In this document: in pieces, positions 9,363-17,886 of the stretch
Numbering within the stretch: position 1 is the stretch's first letter
How the letters are laid out: each line of letters starts with the position of its first letter
Origin: SAR324 cluster bacterium
Lineage (GTDB): Bacteria; SAR324; NAC60-12
Reading direction: 5' to 3'
Length of the DNA: 64,000 nt
NCBI GenBank assembly: GCA_015231825.1
Contig: JADGAV010000007.1
Coordinates: 64,639 to 128,638, forward strand
The notes under the pieces: model-generated
Databases searched by the model: none
Seen by the model: the letters and a program-made list of their open reading frames with translations, nothing else
Told to the model about the DNA's origin: nothing
Made by a program: the position numbers and the translations under genes

Positions 9363-9832
9363 TGGCCTGGCTCAAGCATAAAATCATCTTCATAATCTTT
9401 GCGCATGGGAAACCCTTTCCAGTCATCTTCCAGAAACAGCCTTCTCAAATCAGGATGCCCTTCATAAAGCACCCCAAAAAAATCATAGACTTCCCGTTCC
9501 TGCCATTCAGCAATTCTCCAGATCGAACAGACGGATGCAATCACCGGATTTTCGCGAGGAAGCTCCACCAACACCCTGAGGGACTGCCGGTCTTTGGTGG
9601 AATAGAGTTGGTAGAGAAGCTCAAAGATTCCTTTTTTGACCCAGTCCACGGCCGTATGGACCTGCAGCATATTGAAATAAAGACGGGGATCCTCTCGCAA
9701 TTGCTGCATCAGGGATAAAAAATGCTCCGGCGGGACTTCAATGGTCGGCAGGTCGGAAGGTTTTTCACTGGGTCTGGCAGCGGCTTCGAGGCTCGCAATA
9801 TATTGGAAAAGTTCCTCCGATTCCATATTCAA
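9359..9832 (-). CDS. nuoC: NADH-quinone oxidoreductase subunit C
   Basis: Peripheral-arm structural subunit (30 kDa type), 157 residues, short for the family. The signature region is present: [20 protein letters not shown] followed by [19 protein letters not shown]. It overlaps nuoB upstream and nuoD downstream by 4 bases each, so the three are almost certainly translationally coupled. The N-terminal 20 residues are poorly conserved, as is usual for NuoC. Confidence 0.95.
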   Translation of the reverse strand: MNMESEELFQYIASLEAAARPSEKPSDLPTIEVPPEHFLSLMQQLREDPRLYFNMLQVHTAVDWVKKGIFELLYQLYSTKDRQSLRVLVELPRENPVIASVCSIWRIAEWQEREVYDFFGVLYEGHPDLRRLFLEDDWKGFPMRKDYEDDFMLEPGQ

Positions 9833-10491
9833 ATTCCTGTGGGGCGTTCCATCTGCTCTGCCGCTTTTCTGACATCCACCACGGCGTCCTTTTCCAGCAG
9901 GGCCAGCATTTCAGATTTGATATCTTCGATCGTGATTCCTTCCGGAGTTTCGCTGGTAACAGGCTTGTGGCGGATTCCCGGTTCTCGCACTGTTTCTCCA
10001 GATCGGATCATTTTCTGCAAGGTGAGCAAACCATAGAGCAAACCCTCGGGCCTGGGAGGGCAGCCCGGCACATAGACATCAACGGGAATGATCGTATCCG
10101 CTCCCCGCACCGTCGAGTAGGAGTGATAAATGAAGGGTCCTCCTGAAATGGTACAGGCACCGGTTGCAATCACATAGCGGGGCTCCGGCATCTGCTCATA
10201 AAGCGTTCGCAGGCGGGGCGCCATTCGTTTGACGATGGTTCCAGCCAAAATGAGCATATCCGCCTGCCGTGGAGAGGGGCGGGCGACCTCTGCACCAAAT
10301 CGGGCAAGATCATGACGCGAGGCTCCGGGGGCCATCATCATCTCAATGGCACAGCAGCTCGTACCGAAGGTCAAAGGCCACAAACTGTTCGCCCGTGCCC
10401 AGTTGATGACTGCGTCCATTCTGGTAAAGATGATATCGCTTCCCGGCATTCCTGCCATCATCTTGGGAAGTTTTTCGGTGATCAAACCCAT
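9829..10491 (-). CDS. nuoB: NADH-quinone oxidoreductase subunit B (N2 cluster)
   Basis: Carries the terminal [4Fe-4S] cluster N2, which reduces quinone. The four ligand cysteines are visible: the tandem pair in [12 protein letters not shown], one in [10 protein letters not shown] and one in [10 protein letters not shown]. At 220 residues it has a longer C-terminal tail (after LLTLQKMI) than the roughly 160-180 residue minimum. The start overlaps the end of nuoA by 10 bases. Key residues are complete, so the subunit should be functional. Confidence 0.97.
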   Translation of the reverse strand: MGLITEKLPKMMAGMPGSDIIFTRMDAVINWARANSLWPLTFGTSCCAIEMMMAPGASRHDLARFGAEVARPSPRQADMLILAGTIVKRMAPRLRTLYEQMPEPRYVIATGACTISGGPFIYHSYSTVRGADTIIPVDVYVPGCPPRPEGLLYGLLTLQKMIRSGETVREPGIRHKPVTSETPEGITIEDIKSEMLALLEKDAVVDVRKAAEQMERPTGI

Positions 10492-10832
10492 TCGAGGACC
10501 CCTTTGCGCCAGGCATAGATCAAACCGACGATCAGAACCAGGATGAAAATTCCAACTTCCAGAAAGGCCACTCCTCCCAGATCACGAAAAACCACGGCCC
10601 AGGGAAACAGGAAGGCGGCTTCTACATCAAATATCAGAAAAATGAGAGCAAAGAGGTAATAGCCGACATTGAAGTGCACCCACGAGCTCCCGATGGTTTC
10701 TTCTCCGCATTCATAGGCTTCGTTTTTTACTCCGCCAGGATTGCGCGGGGCAAAAAGCCGGGAAGCAATCAGGCCGCCTCCGACGAGGGTCACTCCCAAT
10801 CCTGCCAAAAGTAAAACAAGAAAATAATCCAT
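10482..10832 (-). CDS. nuoA: NADH-quinone oxidoreductase subunit A
   Basis: First gene of the nuo operon; three-helix membrane subunit at the junction of the two arms, 116 residues. The loop motif [14 protein letters not shown] (with the conserved Cys) and the membrane block [18 protein letters not shown] are diagnostic. No convincing Shine-Dalgarno sequence precedes the ATG. The operon promoter should lie in the 124 bases between this start and the upstream PaiB-like gene, or the operon may be read through from that gene. Confidence 0.96.
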   Translation of the reverse strand: MDYFLVLLLAGLGVTLVGGGLIASRLFAPRNPGGVKNEAYECGEETIGSSWVHFNVGYYLFALIFLIFDVEAAFLFPWAVVFRDLGGVAFLEVGIFILVLIVGLIYAWRKGVLEWV

Positions 10833-10956
10833 ATTTCAGTAATCGACGAGAAGGTGACAGAGAACCGAGTTTTCTTACTTTCAAAAATACGTTTTTCTGG
10901 AGACAGGATCAAGGTGGAATTTGATTCTTTTCCGATTGATACGAATTTGAGGAGAA

Positions 10957-11595
10957 TTACTCAGTCCGATTGTTTCGAACAAGCTCTGCAGTGGCCTTTG
11001 CCTGCTCATTTTTACTGCTTTCCAATCCCCTGATCACTCCTTCCCGGTCCGCTTCAGATCGATTTTGGCTGGCCTTCCATTTCCCGGAAATTCGGTTGAT
11101 CGGGATTTCGATTCCAACGATGGCTTTGAGCTGATTTTCAATAAAATCGCGGGGTGCATCCGCAACTTTCCAGGGGAGTTTACGAAACGATTCATGCCGA
11201 TCCGTCAAGTCGCTGACAATGTTCAACAGGTAGGCGGAGTCTTCAATAAATTGAGGAACTCCATAAGCATGAACGATTGCATAGTTCCAGGTTGGGACCA
11301 CTTTGCCGTGTTCGCCTTTGCCGGGATACCATGAAGGAGAAATATAGCTGTTTGGGCCTTCAAAAATCACCAACGCTTCAAGCTTTCCGGAAGGCTCTTT
11401 CCAAACAGGATTTCCTCGAGACACATGCCCCCGCAATGTCCCCAGGGATCCGGAGGAAGAATCCAAAAGAAAAGGAATATGGTTGGCACAGATTCCTGAT
11501 TCTCCCAACGTCACCAGGGCGGCAAAGGGATGGGACCGCATCATCTGATGCAGCACCTCAATGCGTGTTTCCTCAAACTGTTTCGGCAGGTACAT
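10957..11595 (-). CDS. PaiB-family FMN-binding protein
   Basis: A 212-residue protein of the PaiB / FMN-binding negative transcriptional regulator family (split-barrel flavin-binding fold). Recognisable blocks are MYLPKQFEE at the N terminus, SHPFAALVT, ICANHIPFLL, LRGHVSRGNPVW and ISPSWYPGK followed by VPTWNYAIVHAYG. Bacillus PaiB represses sporulation and protease genes, but most homologues are of unknown function and may be flavin or haem binding enzymes. An AGGAGG-like site sits just upstream of the ATG. It lies upstream of nuoA on the same strand, 124 bases apart; a functional link to complex I is not evident. The C-terminal 30 residues are charged and unlike the core. Confidence 0.88.
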   Translation of the reverse strand: MYLPKQFEETRIEVLHQMMRSHPFAALVTLGESGICANHIPFLLDSSSGSLGTLRGHVSRGNPVWKEPSGKLEALVIFEGPNSYISPSWYPGKGEHGKVVPTWNYAIVHAYGVPQFIEDSAYLLNIVSDLTDRHESFRKLPWKVADAPRDFIENQLKAIVGIEIPINRISGKWKASQNRSEADREGVIRGLESSKNEQAKATAELVRNNRTE

Positions 11596-11810
11596 GTTTT
11601 CCTCCTTTGTGCTGAGGATACTCTTTGGTTTTGCAGCAAAAATTGCTGTGTGATGTTTTCATGGAATATATAAAAAAACGCTATCCTCTCAAGGAGCATG
11701 GTTAAACATTATTCAGGCAAGGTCAAACCTTTCATTTTGACCAATCCTGATTTCTTTCGTCTGAAGTCGAAACAAAGGAGAGGAATTCACCTTGTATTTC
11801 CGCATTCTTA

Positions 11811-11838
11811 TTGACATAATTTAAACTTTCAGTACAAT
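11811..11838 (+). promoter_or_regulatory. sigma-70 promoter for the rhodanese-Nfu gene
   Basis: TTGACA (11811-11816), a 16-base spacer and TACAAT (11833-11838). Transcription would start near 11845, giving a leader of about 50 bases before the ATG at 11897. This makes the in-frame start at 11852 unlikely. The rest of the 300-base gap upstream (11596-11810) shows nothing I can support. Confidence 0.7.
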
Positions 11839-11896
11839 CAGGACTAAAAAAGTGCTATTTGACAGAATGACTACATCAAGACTAAAGGAGACGGGC

Positions 11897-12838
11897 ATGT
11901 TTAAATTTAAAAATCTTACCAAATCCGAACCGGAAGAGGAAATATTCAACCCGGAAGAATTCAAGGTTACTTTTGCTGATTTTCTGGAAACCCGAAGAAC
12001 CTCGATAAGACCCTATGTTTTTGATCTGAGAACCGCGGAAGAATTCGATGAATCCCACATCATGGCGGCCTATTCGCTGCCCATGGAACATTTTGAAGAT
12101 GCAATCTACCAGATGCCCTATGAAGGCGATATTTTACTTTACGGCAGCGGCAATGAAGAAGGACGCAAGGCGGCAGAAATTCTCTATGAAAATGGATTTG
12201 ATACCTTCAGTTATATCGACGATTATCAGGAATTGCTCGCATTTTTGAGCCAGTCGGAATTTACGATCACCGATAGCGCCCGCACGCATATTCAAAAATG
12301 TCTCAAAGAATCGGATCCCCCCCTGAAAGGATTTCGAATTCTGGCCAAACCGATCTCCCCCAAAAAGGCCCGGTACAGCACAGACTTTGTCAAAGCAGAC
12401 GATGATGTTTCGAAAGACCAGAAACTTTCTATGGGAACTTTTGACGTCTATGTCGATACCGACAGCCTGTTTTTCCTGTCAGATACATCGGTTGATTATG
12501 ATGAAAGCGCCGAAGAAGGGCTCAAAATCAGCAACCCGGAACGGGAAATCGCTCCCATCGCTGATGGATCTGAAATGGAGATGATGCAGCAGCTGCTTGA
12601 TGAGCAGATCAATCCGATGGTGGCCAGCCATGGGGGTGTCGTGGAGCTCATTGAAATAAAAGATAACCGGGTATACCTCGAATTTGGAGGAGGCTGCAAA
12701 GGCTGCGGAATGGTCAATGTGACTTTAAAACAGGGGGTCGAAGTGGTGGTCAAAGAAAATATTCCGGGAATTGAAGAAATCCTGGATGTGACGGATCACG
12801 CCAACGGAACCAATCCGTATTACCAACCCGGAAAATAA
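11897..12838 (+). CDS. Rhodanese / degenerate A-type / NifU-like (NfuA-type) fusion
   Basis: An Fe-S cluster carrier candidate of 313 residues with three parts. The N-terminal 120 residues look like a rhodanese domain (VFDLRTAEEFDESHIMAAYS), but the active-site loop reads LLYGSGNEEG, so the catalytic Cys is missing. Residues about 125-215 resemble the A-type (IscA/HesB) scaffold, here without its cysteines, as in E. coli NfuA. The C-terminal 80 residues are a NifU/Nfu domain with the cluster-binding pair GGCKGCG (C267, C270). The ATG at 11897 follows AAAGGAG at ideal spacing. The radical SAM gene begins 13 bases downstream, so this protein may supply its 4Fe-4S cluster (inference). Confidence 0.85.
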   Translation: MFKFKNLTKSEPEEEIFNPEEFKVTFADFLETRRTSIRPYVFDLRTAEEFDESHIMAAYSLPMEHFEDAIYQMPYEGDILLYGSGNEEGRKAAEILYENGFDTFSYIDDYQELLAFLSQSEFTITDSARTHIQKCLKESDPPLKGFRILAKPISPKKARYSTDFVKADDDVSKDQKLSMGTFDVYVDTDSLFFLSDTSVDYDESAEEGLKISNPEREIAPIADGSEMEMMQQLLDEQINPMVASHGGVVELIEIKDNRVYLEFGGGCKGCGMVNVTLKQGVEVVVKENIPGIEEILDVTDHANGTNPYYQPGK

Positions 12839-12851
12839 GCCCTAGTTTTGA

Positions 12852-14279
12852 ATGTTGAACGTCGTATTAATTTCAACTTACGAACTCGGGCGGCAACCTT
12901 TCGGCCTGGCTTCTCCGGCGGCATGGCTGCGGAAAAACGGTTATGAGGTGGACTGTGCAGATGCAGCGGTTGCTGATCTGCCGGAAGACAGGATACGCCG
13001 GGCAGATTTGATCGCCTTCTATGTTCCTATGCATACGGCAACCCGACTGACGATTAAATATCTCCCTTTCGTCCAGGCCCTTGCTCCCCATGCCCATCTT
13101 TGCTGCTACGGACTTTATGCGCCTCTCAATCAATCCTATCTCCAGCGTCTTGGAGTGAACACTCTGCTCGGCGGAGAGTTTGAAGAAGGGTTGCTTGAGC
13201 TTTGTCAACGTTTAACAAACGAGCATTTCCAGCAGGAGGAATCCGCACAAAACGCATCCCGGATTTCTTTAGCCCGCCAGCAATTTCTTCTTCCGGACCG
13301 GACAGATCTTCCCGCACTGAATCAGTATGCACACCTCGTTGGGGAAGACCAAGGCACTCGGCTTGTGGGGTCCGTTGAAGCGTCACGCGGCTGCAAACAT
13401 CGGTGCAGGCATTGTCCGATTGTTCCGGTATATCAAGGGAAGTTTCGAGTCGTCCAGCGAGAGATCGTGCTCGCAGACATCCGCCAGCAGGCAGCAGCAG
13501 GAGCAAAACACATCACTTTTGGAGATCCCGATTTTTTTAATGGCATCGGTCATGCGCTTCCTCTGATTCACTCCCTGCATGCTGAATTTCCAGAATTGAG
13601 TTATGATGTTACCATCAAAATAGAGCATCTTTTAAAACACGCGGATGCTCTGGTTCATTTGAAAGAAAGCGGCTGCCTGTTCGTCACCAGCGCCGTTGAA
13701 TCGGTGGATGATTCGATTCTCTCAATTTTGAACAAGAATCACACGTACAAAGATTTCACACGGGTTGTGCACATGTTTGAGGAACTGGACCTTGCCCTCA
13801 ACCCGACCTTTCTTCCTTTCACTCCCTGGACCACCCTGGCCGGCTATCAAAAACTGCTGACTTCCATCATTAAGCTCAAACTCGTAGAGCATGTAGCGCC
13901 GATCCAGCTGGCGATACGCCTTCTTATTCCAGAAGGCTCTGAACTGCTCGATTTGGCTGAAAGGGACGCATCCGTCGAAAAATTTGACGAGGCAACTCTC
14001 GCCTACCCCTGGCATCATTTGGATCCCAGGGTCGATGAACTCCATTTTGAAATTCTTGAACTGGTCAATTCAGGAACCGAGAAGCAGGCATCCCGCCAGG
14101 AAATTTTCACCTCGGTATGGAATTGTGCCCATCGCAAATTACAGGTATTTCACCCCCTCCCTGAACCGCCAGCTCCTGCTCTCAAAACGGCCTTTCCCTA
14201 TCTCAGCGAAACCTGGTATTGTTGAGCAGAGCCGTCCGGCAGGCAGTTTGCCCGTCTCAACCGCATTAACTCATTGTAG
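12852..14279 (+). CDS. CUAEP-tail radical SAM selenoprotein (in-frame UGA = Sec)
   Basis: Radical SAM enzyme of unknown substrate with the SAM-cluster motif CKHRCRHC (C181, C185, C188) and a preceding B12-binding-like N-terminal region (about 1-150). A conventional reading stops at TGA 14223-14225 after Trp-Tyr-Cys. In frame beyond that TGA come Ala-Glu-Pro and 14 more codons to TAG at 14277-14279. Cys-Sec-Ala-Glu-Pro is the hallmark tail of the CUAEP/CCAEP-tail radical SAM (seleno)protein family, and a bacterial SECIS-like hairpin lies just after the UGA. Full length is thus 475 residues with Sec458. No strong ribosome site is seen; it follows the Nfu fusion by 13 bases. Needs SelA/B/C/D elsewhere in the genome. 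Confidence 0.88.
14229..14258 (+). promoter_or_regulatory. Candidate bacterial SECIS hairpin
   Basis: Immediately after the UGA at 14223-14225, the RNA can pair GAGCCG (14229-14234) with CGTCTC (14253-14258, one mismatch), and GGCA (14242-14245) with TGCC (14249-14252), around a three-base loop GTT. Bacterial SECIS elements typically present a G at the start of a small apical loop some 16-37 bases after the UGA; here the loop G is 21 bases after it. The bulge on the 5' side is large, so the exact fold needs computing. Confidence 0.62.
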
Positions 14280-14506
14280 AACCCCAATTCTCACTTGACC
14301 CAAGACTTCTATTTGCTTTTGAGAAAGAATACAGGTAGATTAAAAGTTTGATTTATGCCTTTGTCAAAATTGAAAAGAATGAAAGCAGTATCCCACCCGA
14401 CAAGACACCCCTTTTCCCGGTTCTGATGCGAACGCCGCGGGAACACGATATTGAAGAAACATTGATTTAACTGATCACTCTGACTCTTGAATAGTTTGGA
14501 ATTGAA

Positions 14507-15499
14507 ATGAAAATAGAACACACTAGCCTTTCTCCCGACTCGACTCCGGATACCACTGTCGATGTCCGTGAAACATTTGGGATCGACATTGATCTGAAAG
14601 TTCCCGCATTTTCAGAAGCAACCGAGCAGGTGCCGGAAGCCGATAAAGTTTATCGCTTCAATCGAGAAACCACGCTGGCGATCCTTGCAGGTTTTACCCA
14701 CAACCGGCGAGTCATGATCCAGGGATTCCATGGTACCGGCAAATCCACTCATATTGAACAAGTGGCCGCCCGTTTGAACTGGCCCTGCATCCGGGTCAAT
14801 CTGGACAGTCATATCAGCCGCATTGACCTGGTTGGTAAGGACGCCATCGTTTTGAAGGATGGAAAACAAATCACCGAGTTTCGGGAAGGGATTCTTCCCT
14901 GGTGCATTCAGCATCCCACGGCGTTGGTATTTGACGAATACGATGCCGGTCGTCCTGATGTCATGTTTGTGATCCAGAGAGTGCTGGAAGTTGAAGGAAA
15001 ACTGACACTGCTGGATCAGAATCGCGTCATCCATCCCCATACGCATTTTCGACTTTTTTCCACCACCAATACCGTTGGATTGGGAGACACTTCCGGTTTG
15101 TATCACGGCACCCAGCAAATCAATCAGGGACAGATGGACCGCTGGAATATTGTCACAGTTTTGAATTATCTTGCGCCCGATAAAGAAAAAGACATTGTCC
15201 TGGCAAAAGCACCGGAATGGAAAACAGAAGACGGAAATGCAAGAATCTCAAATATGGTCGCAGTCGCCAATTTGACCCGGCAAGGTTTTATGAACGGAGA
15301 TATTTCGACGGTAATGTCACCAAGAACCGTGATCAACTGGGCAGAAAACGCCTCTATTTTTAAAGATGTGGGGTTTGCTTTTCGGGTGACTTATCTCAAT
15401 AAATGCGATGAAATGGAACGGACCACCATTGCAGAATATTATCAACGCTGCATGGGAGAAGAGCTGGACGAGTCCGTGGTCCATATGGTTCAATCCTGA
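14507..15499 (+). CDS. cobS: CobS-type AAA+ ATPase
   Basis: MoxR-like AAA+ ATPase closely resembling the CobS subunit of aerobic cobaltochelatase, 330 residues (family about 330). The N-terminal [17 protein letters not shown] block is typical. Walker A is GFHGTGKST (about residues 73-81), followed by [20 protein letters not shown]. Walker B is LVFDEYDAG (about 139-147), and the sensor region is [17 protein letters not shown]. In known systems CobS and CobT form the AAA+ engine that drives metal insertion by CobN. No cobN or other cobalamin gene is in the window, so the substrate could be something else. cobT follows 113 bases downstream. Confidence 0.9.
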   Translation: MKIEHTSLSPDSTPDTTVDVRETFGIDIDLKVPAFSEATEQVPEADKVYRFNRETTLAILAGFTHNRRVMIQGFHGTGKSTHIEQVAARLNWPCIRVNLDSHISRIDLVGKDAIVLKDGKQITEFREGILPWCIQHPTALVFDEYDAGRPDVMFVIQRVLEVEGKLTLLDQNRVIHPHTHFRLFSTTNTVGLGDTSGLYHGTQQINQGQMDRWNIVTVLNYLAPDKEKDIVLAKAPEWKTEDGNARISNMVAVANLTRQGFMNGDISTVMSPRTVINWAENASIFKDVGFAFRVTYLNKCDEMERTTIAEYYQRCMGEELDESVVHMVQS

Positions 15500-15612
15500 C
15501 ATCATCACCACCCTGATCAAACTGCTGTTTTTGCAATTTATAAACAACCGATGAAGTCCTCCCAGCCGCTCAAGAATGCTTTGCTCGCCCAATTTGGTCA
15601 AGGAGAAAAAAA

Positions 15613-17430
15613 TTGACTCAAGACAACAATCCGATTGAAACATTGAAACGCGCGCTGACCGAAACGATGCGTGCGATTTCCAGGCAAAGTGAGGTGAGTG
15701 TGACGTTCAGCAGCAGCGCTCCCCTGGTCAGAAACAAACCTTCCCTGATTCCACTGCCCTCCTCAAGATTCGAATATTCTGAGCTTGTCAGGAGCAGGGG
15801 AGCCGCCGACGCTTATGCGCTCCGATTGCGTTATCACGATGAAAGTCTGCATCAAAAATTGAAACCCGAGAGCGGAACTGCCTTGTCCATCTTTGAAGCG
15901 ACCGAAGATGCCCGTTTAGCCGCCATTGGTTCGGCCGACATGAAAGGGGTGGGAAAGAATCTCGCAGTGGCCCTGGAAGAGCGCTTGAAGGAACAGGAAT
16001 CTGCTGGCAGACCCGGCGATTCTCTGGAAGAACTGGGAGAATCCCTCGGACTGCTGGTACGGGAAAAACTGATGAAGGCACCTTTGCTTCCGAGAGCAAA
16101 AGCCCATCTGGACCAAAACCGGGAATGGCTGGAAGAGCATCTTCCCGGCGAGCTTGATTCGATTGCTGAGCTTCTGCACGACCAGCAGGGATTTGCCATG
16201 AAATTCCGCCATATCATCGAGATGCTGGGCTTCGAAGAGGAATTGGGTCCTCCTCCTGAAGAAGAACCTGAGCAAAGTGAAGAAGACGAAGAACAGGAAA
16301 ATCCGCAGGATGACGACGAATCAGGAGAAGACGACGGCTCAGATGCAAGTCAATTTGCAGACGGGGAGGAAGAAGGAGAATTGGACAGTGATCAATTTGA
16401 TATGGATGAAGATTCAGACGACTCGGAAGAGGAGACAGATGCGATTTCATACTGGCGTCCCCAGATTGATTTTGACAGGATCTCAAAAAATTTCTATTCC
16501 GCCTACACCACCAAATTTGATGAACTGGTGAGGGCCGAAGATCTTTGCGACCCTGAATCTCTGTCACGATTGCGCAAGCATCTGGACTACCAGCTGGAAC
16601 CCATCAAGAACATCACGGCAAGGCTGGCGACCTGGCTGCAGCGCCGTTTGATGGCCATTCAGCAACGCAGCTGGGACTTTGGTCTGGATGAGGGGATTCT
16701 TGACACTGCTCAATTGGCGGGGGTGATCACCAATCCTGTCAATTCCCTTTCCTTTAAACGGGAAAAAGACACGGAATTCCGGGATACCGTGGTTTCACTC
16801 CTGATCGACTGTTCAGGTTCCATGCGGGGACGTCCCATGACGGTTGCAGCAATGTGCGCTGATTTATTGGCACAAACGCTGGAACGATGTTCGGTACAGG
16901 TGGAAATTCTTGGTTTTACCACCGTCGCCTGGAAAGGAGGGCGCAGCCGGGAACATTGGCTGAGCAGCGGGAAACCTGAAAATCCGGGCCGATTGAACGA
17001 CTTGCGGCATATCATCTATAAAGATGCAGATATCCCCTATCGTCGCGCAAGAAAGAACCTCGGACTGATGATGAGGGAAGATTTACTGAAGGAAAACATA
17101 GACGGGGAAGCTTTGCTCTGGGCTCACAATCGGATTGCCTGCCGTGAAGAACAACGTAAAATCATGATGGTCATTTCCGATGGATTGCCCGTAGACAACA
17201 GCACTTTGCTGGTCAACAAAAAAAATTATCTGGAAAGGCATCTGCACGCAGTGATAGACGTGATCGAAAAACAGTCCCCGGTGGAGCTGGTTGCAATCGG
17301 AATCGGCCACGATGTCACACACTATTATAAACGGGCAGTCCGAATTGCTGATGTGGGGGAGTTGGGAAAAACCATGATAGAACAGCTGACCGATTTGTTT
17401 GACATCAACAAAAACACGAGGCGCAGCTAG
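15613..17430 (+). CDS. cobT: CobT-type VWA protein
   Basis: Partner of the CobS ATPase, 605 residues. After an N-terminal helical region comes a strongly acidic linker (about residues 215-275, rich in Glu and Asp), a hallmark of CobT. The C-terminal von Willebrand A domain has the MIDAS motif DCSGSM (about 398-403) and [13 protein letters not shown]. The start is TTG at 15613, preceded by AAGGAG at good spacing. CobT binds divalent metal and docks on the CobS ring in the cobaltochelatase. The pairing with CobS and the conserved MIDAS suggest an active AAA+/VWA complex; its client here is not known. Confidence 0.9.
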   Translation: MTQDNNPIETLKRALTETMRAISRQSEVSVTFSSSAPLVRNKPSLIPLPSSRFEYSELVRSRGAADAYALRLRYHDESLHQKLKPESGTALSIFEATEDARLAAIGSADMKGVGKNLAVALEERLKEQESAGRPGDSLEELGESLGLLVREKLMKAPLLPRAKAHLDQNREWLEEHLPGELDSIAELLHDQQGFAMKFRHIIEMLGFEEELGPPPEEEPEQSEEDEEQENPQDDDESGEDDGSDASQFADGEEEGELDSDQFDMDEDSDDSEEETDAISYWRPQIDFDRISKNFYSAYTTKFDELVRAEDLCDPESLSRLRKHLDYQLEPIKNITARLATWLQRRLMAIQQRSWDFGLDEGILDTAQLAGVITNPVNSLSFKREKDTEFRDTVVSLLIDCSGSMRGRPMTVAAMCADLLAQTLERCSVQVEILGFTTVAWKGGRSREHWLSSGKPENPGRLNDLRHIIYKDADIPYRRARKNLGLMMREDLLKENIDGEALLWAHNRIACREEQRKIMMVISDGLPVDNSTLLVNKKNYLERHLHAVIDVIEKQSPVELVAIGIGHDVTHYYKRAVRIADVGELGKTMIEQLTDLFDINKNTRRS

Positions 17431-17519
17431 ATCCGCTTCCTGGCCGGGGCGTTCATCCTCCCGGCACCACGGGGACAAGTTTGCTGCCCTCCCCAAGCAA
17501 TTTGGATTTCTGTTGATTT

Positions 17520-17543
17520 GCGGGTCGAATCACCCGCTCTTTT
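17520..17543 (+). terminator. Intrinsic terminator after cobT
   Basis: GCGGGT (17520-17525), six-base loop, ACCCGC (17532-17537), then TCTTTT. It lies 90 bases after the cobT stop. The loop sequence mimics a tRNA T-loop, but no tRNA surrounds it. Confidence 0.65.
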
Positions 17544-17728
17544 GAAGGCGGTAGCGAACCCGGAAAAATCTACAGGCACAGCCCCGGTCAATCAAGACGA
17601 TCTATTGTCTATTCCAGGCTGCGAAGACCTTCAGCCTTTCATCTCCAGCATTCAGAGATTCCAGCCAGGACAGATGGTCTTAAGACCACGCCAAAAAAAA
17701 GCGGTTCAATCAGACAAAAATAAAAAAA

Positions 17729-17850
17729 TCCCCGCTGCAAGCAGACGGGGTATTTGCTTAGGGCCTCCGGCGGCAAGCTTTAAAAAGCTTGACCAAACTA
17801 TTTGTTGAGCCTGCGGCGCTTAAAAACGCTGCAAGCAGCGGGGTATTAAA
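17729..17850. repeat. REP-like cluster of palindromes
   Basis: Three stem-loops in 120 bases. The first is CCCCGCTGCAAGCAGACGGGG. The second is CAAGCTT-TAAA-AAGCTTG (17774-17791). The third pairs GCGGCG with CGCTGC around CTTAAAAA and runs into GCTGCAAGCAGCGGGGTATT, which nearly repeats the first. The shared unit GCTGCAAGCAG-CGGGGTATT occurs twice. On the minus strand the first palindrome is followed by ATTTTTTT and could terminate transcripts. It resembles repetitive extragenic palindromes; the copy number in the genome is not visible here. Confidence 0.6.
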
Positions 17851-17886
17851 CCCTATGCTTCGCAATGAATTTCAAATGAGAGGGAT

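Larger units (their letters stand above)
17431..17886. other. Gap between cobT and the MBL gene
   Basis: 456 bases. It holds a Rho-independent terminator for cobT (17520-17543), then no supported gene, and at 17729-17850 a cluster of three palindromes. A 96-codon frame starting at TTG 17518 runs through both the terminator and the repeat and is not credible. The MBL gene downstream has GAGAGGG just before its ATG. Confidence 0.6.

Noticed and set aside
14309-14521. 70-codon minus-strand frame between the selenoprotein and cobS
   Set aside because: No family match, no ribosome site, and it overlaps the cobS start in antisense.
17520-17537. T-arm-like sequence suggesting a tRNA
   Set aside because: No acceptor, D or anticodon arm around it; the hairpin plus T-run is a terminator.
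17518-17808. 96-codon plus-strand frame after cobT
   Set aside because: It spans a terminator and the palindromic repeat cluster.
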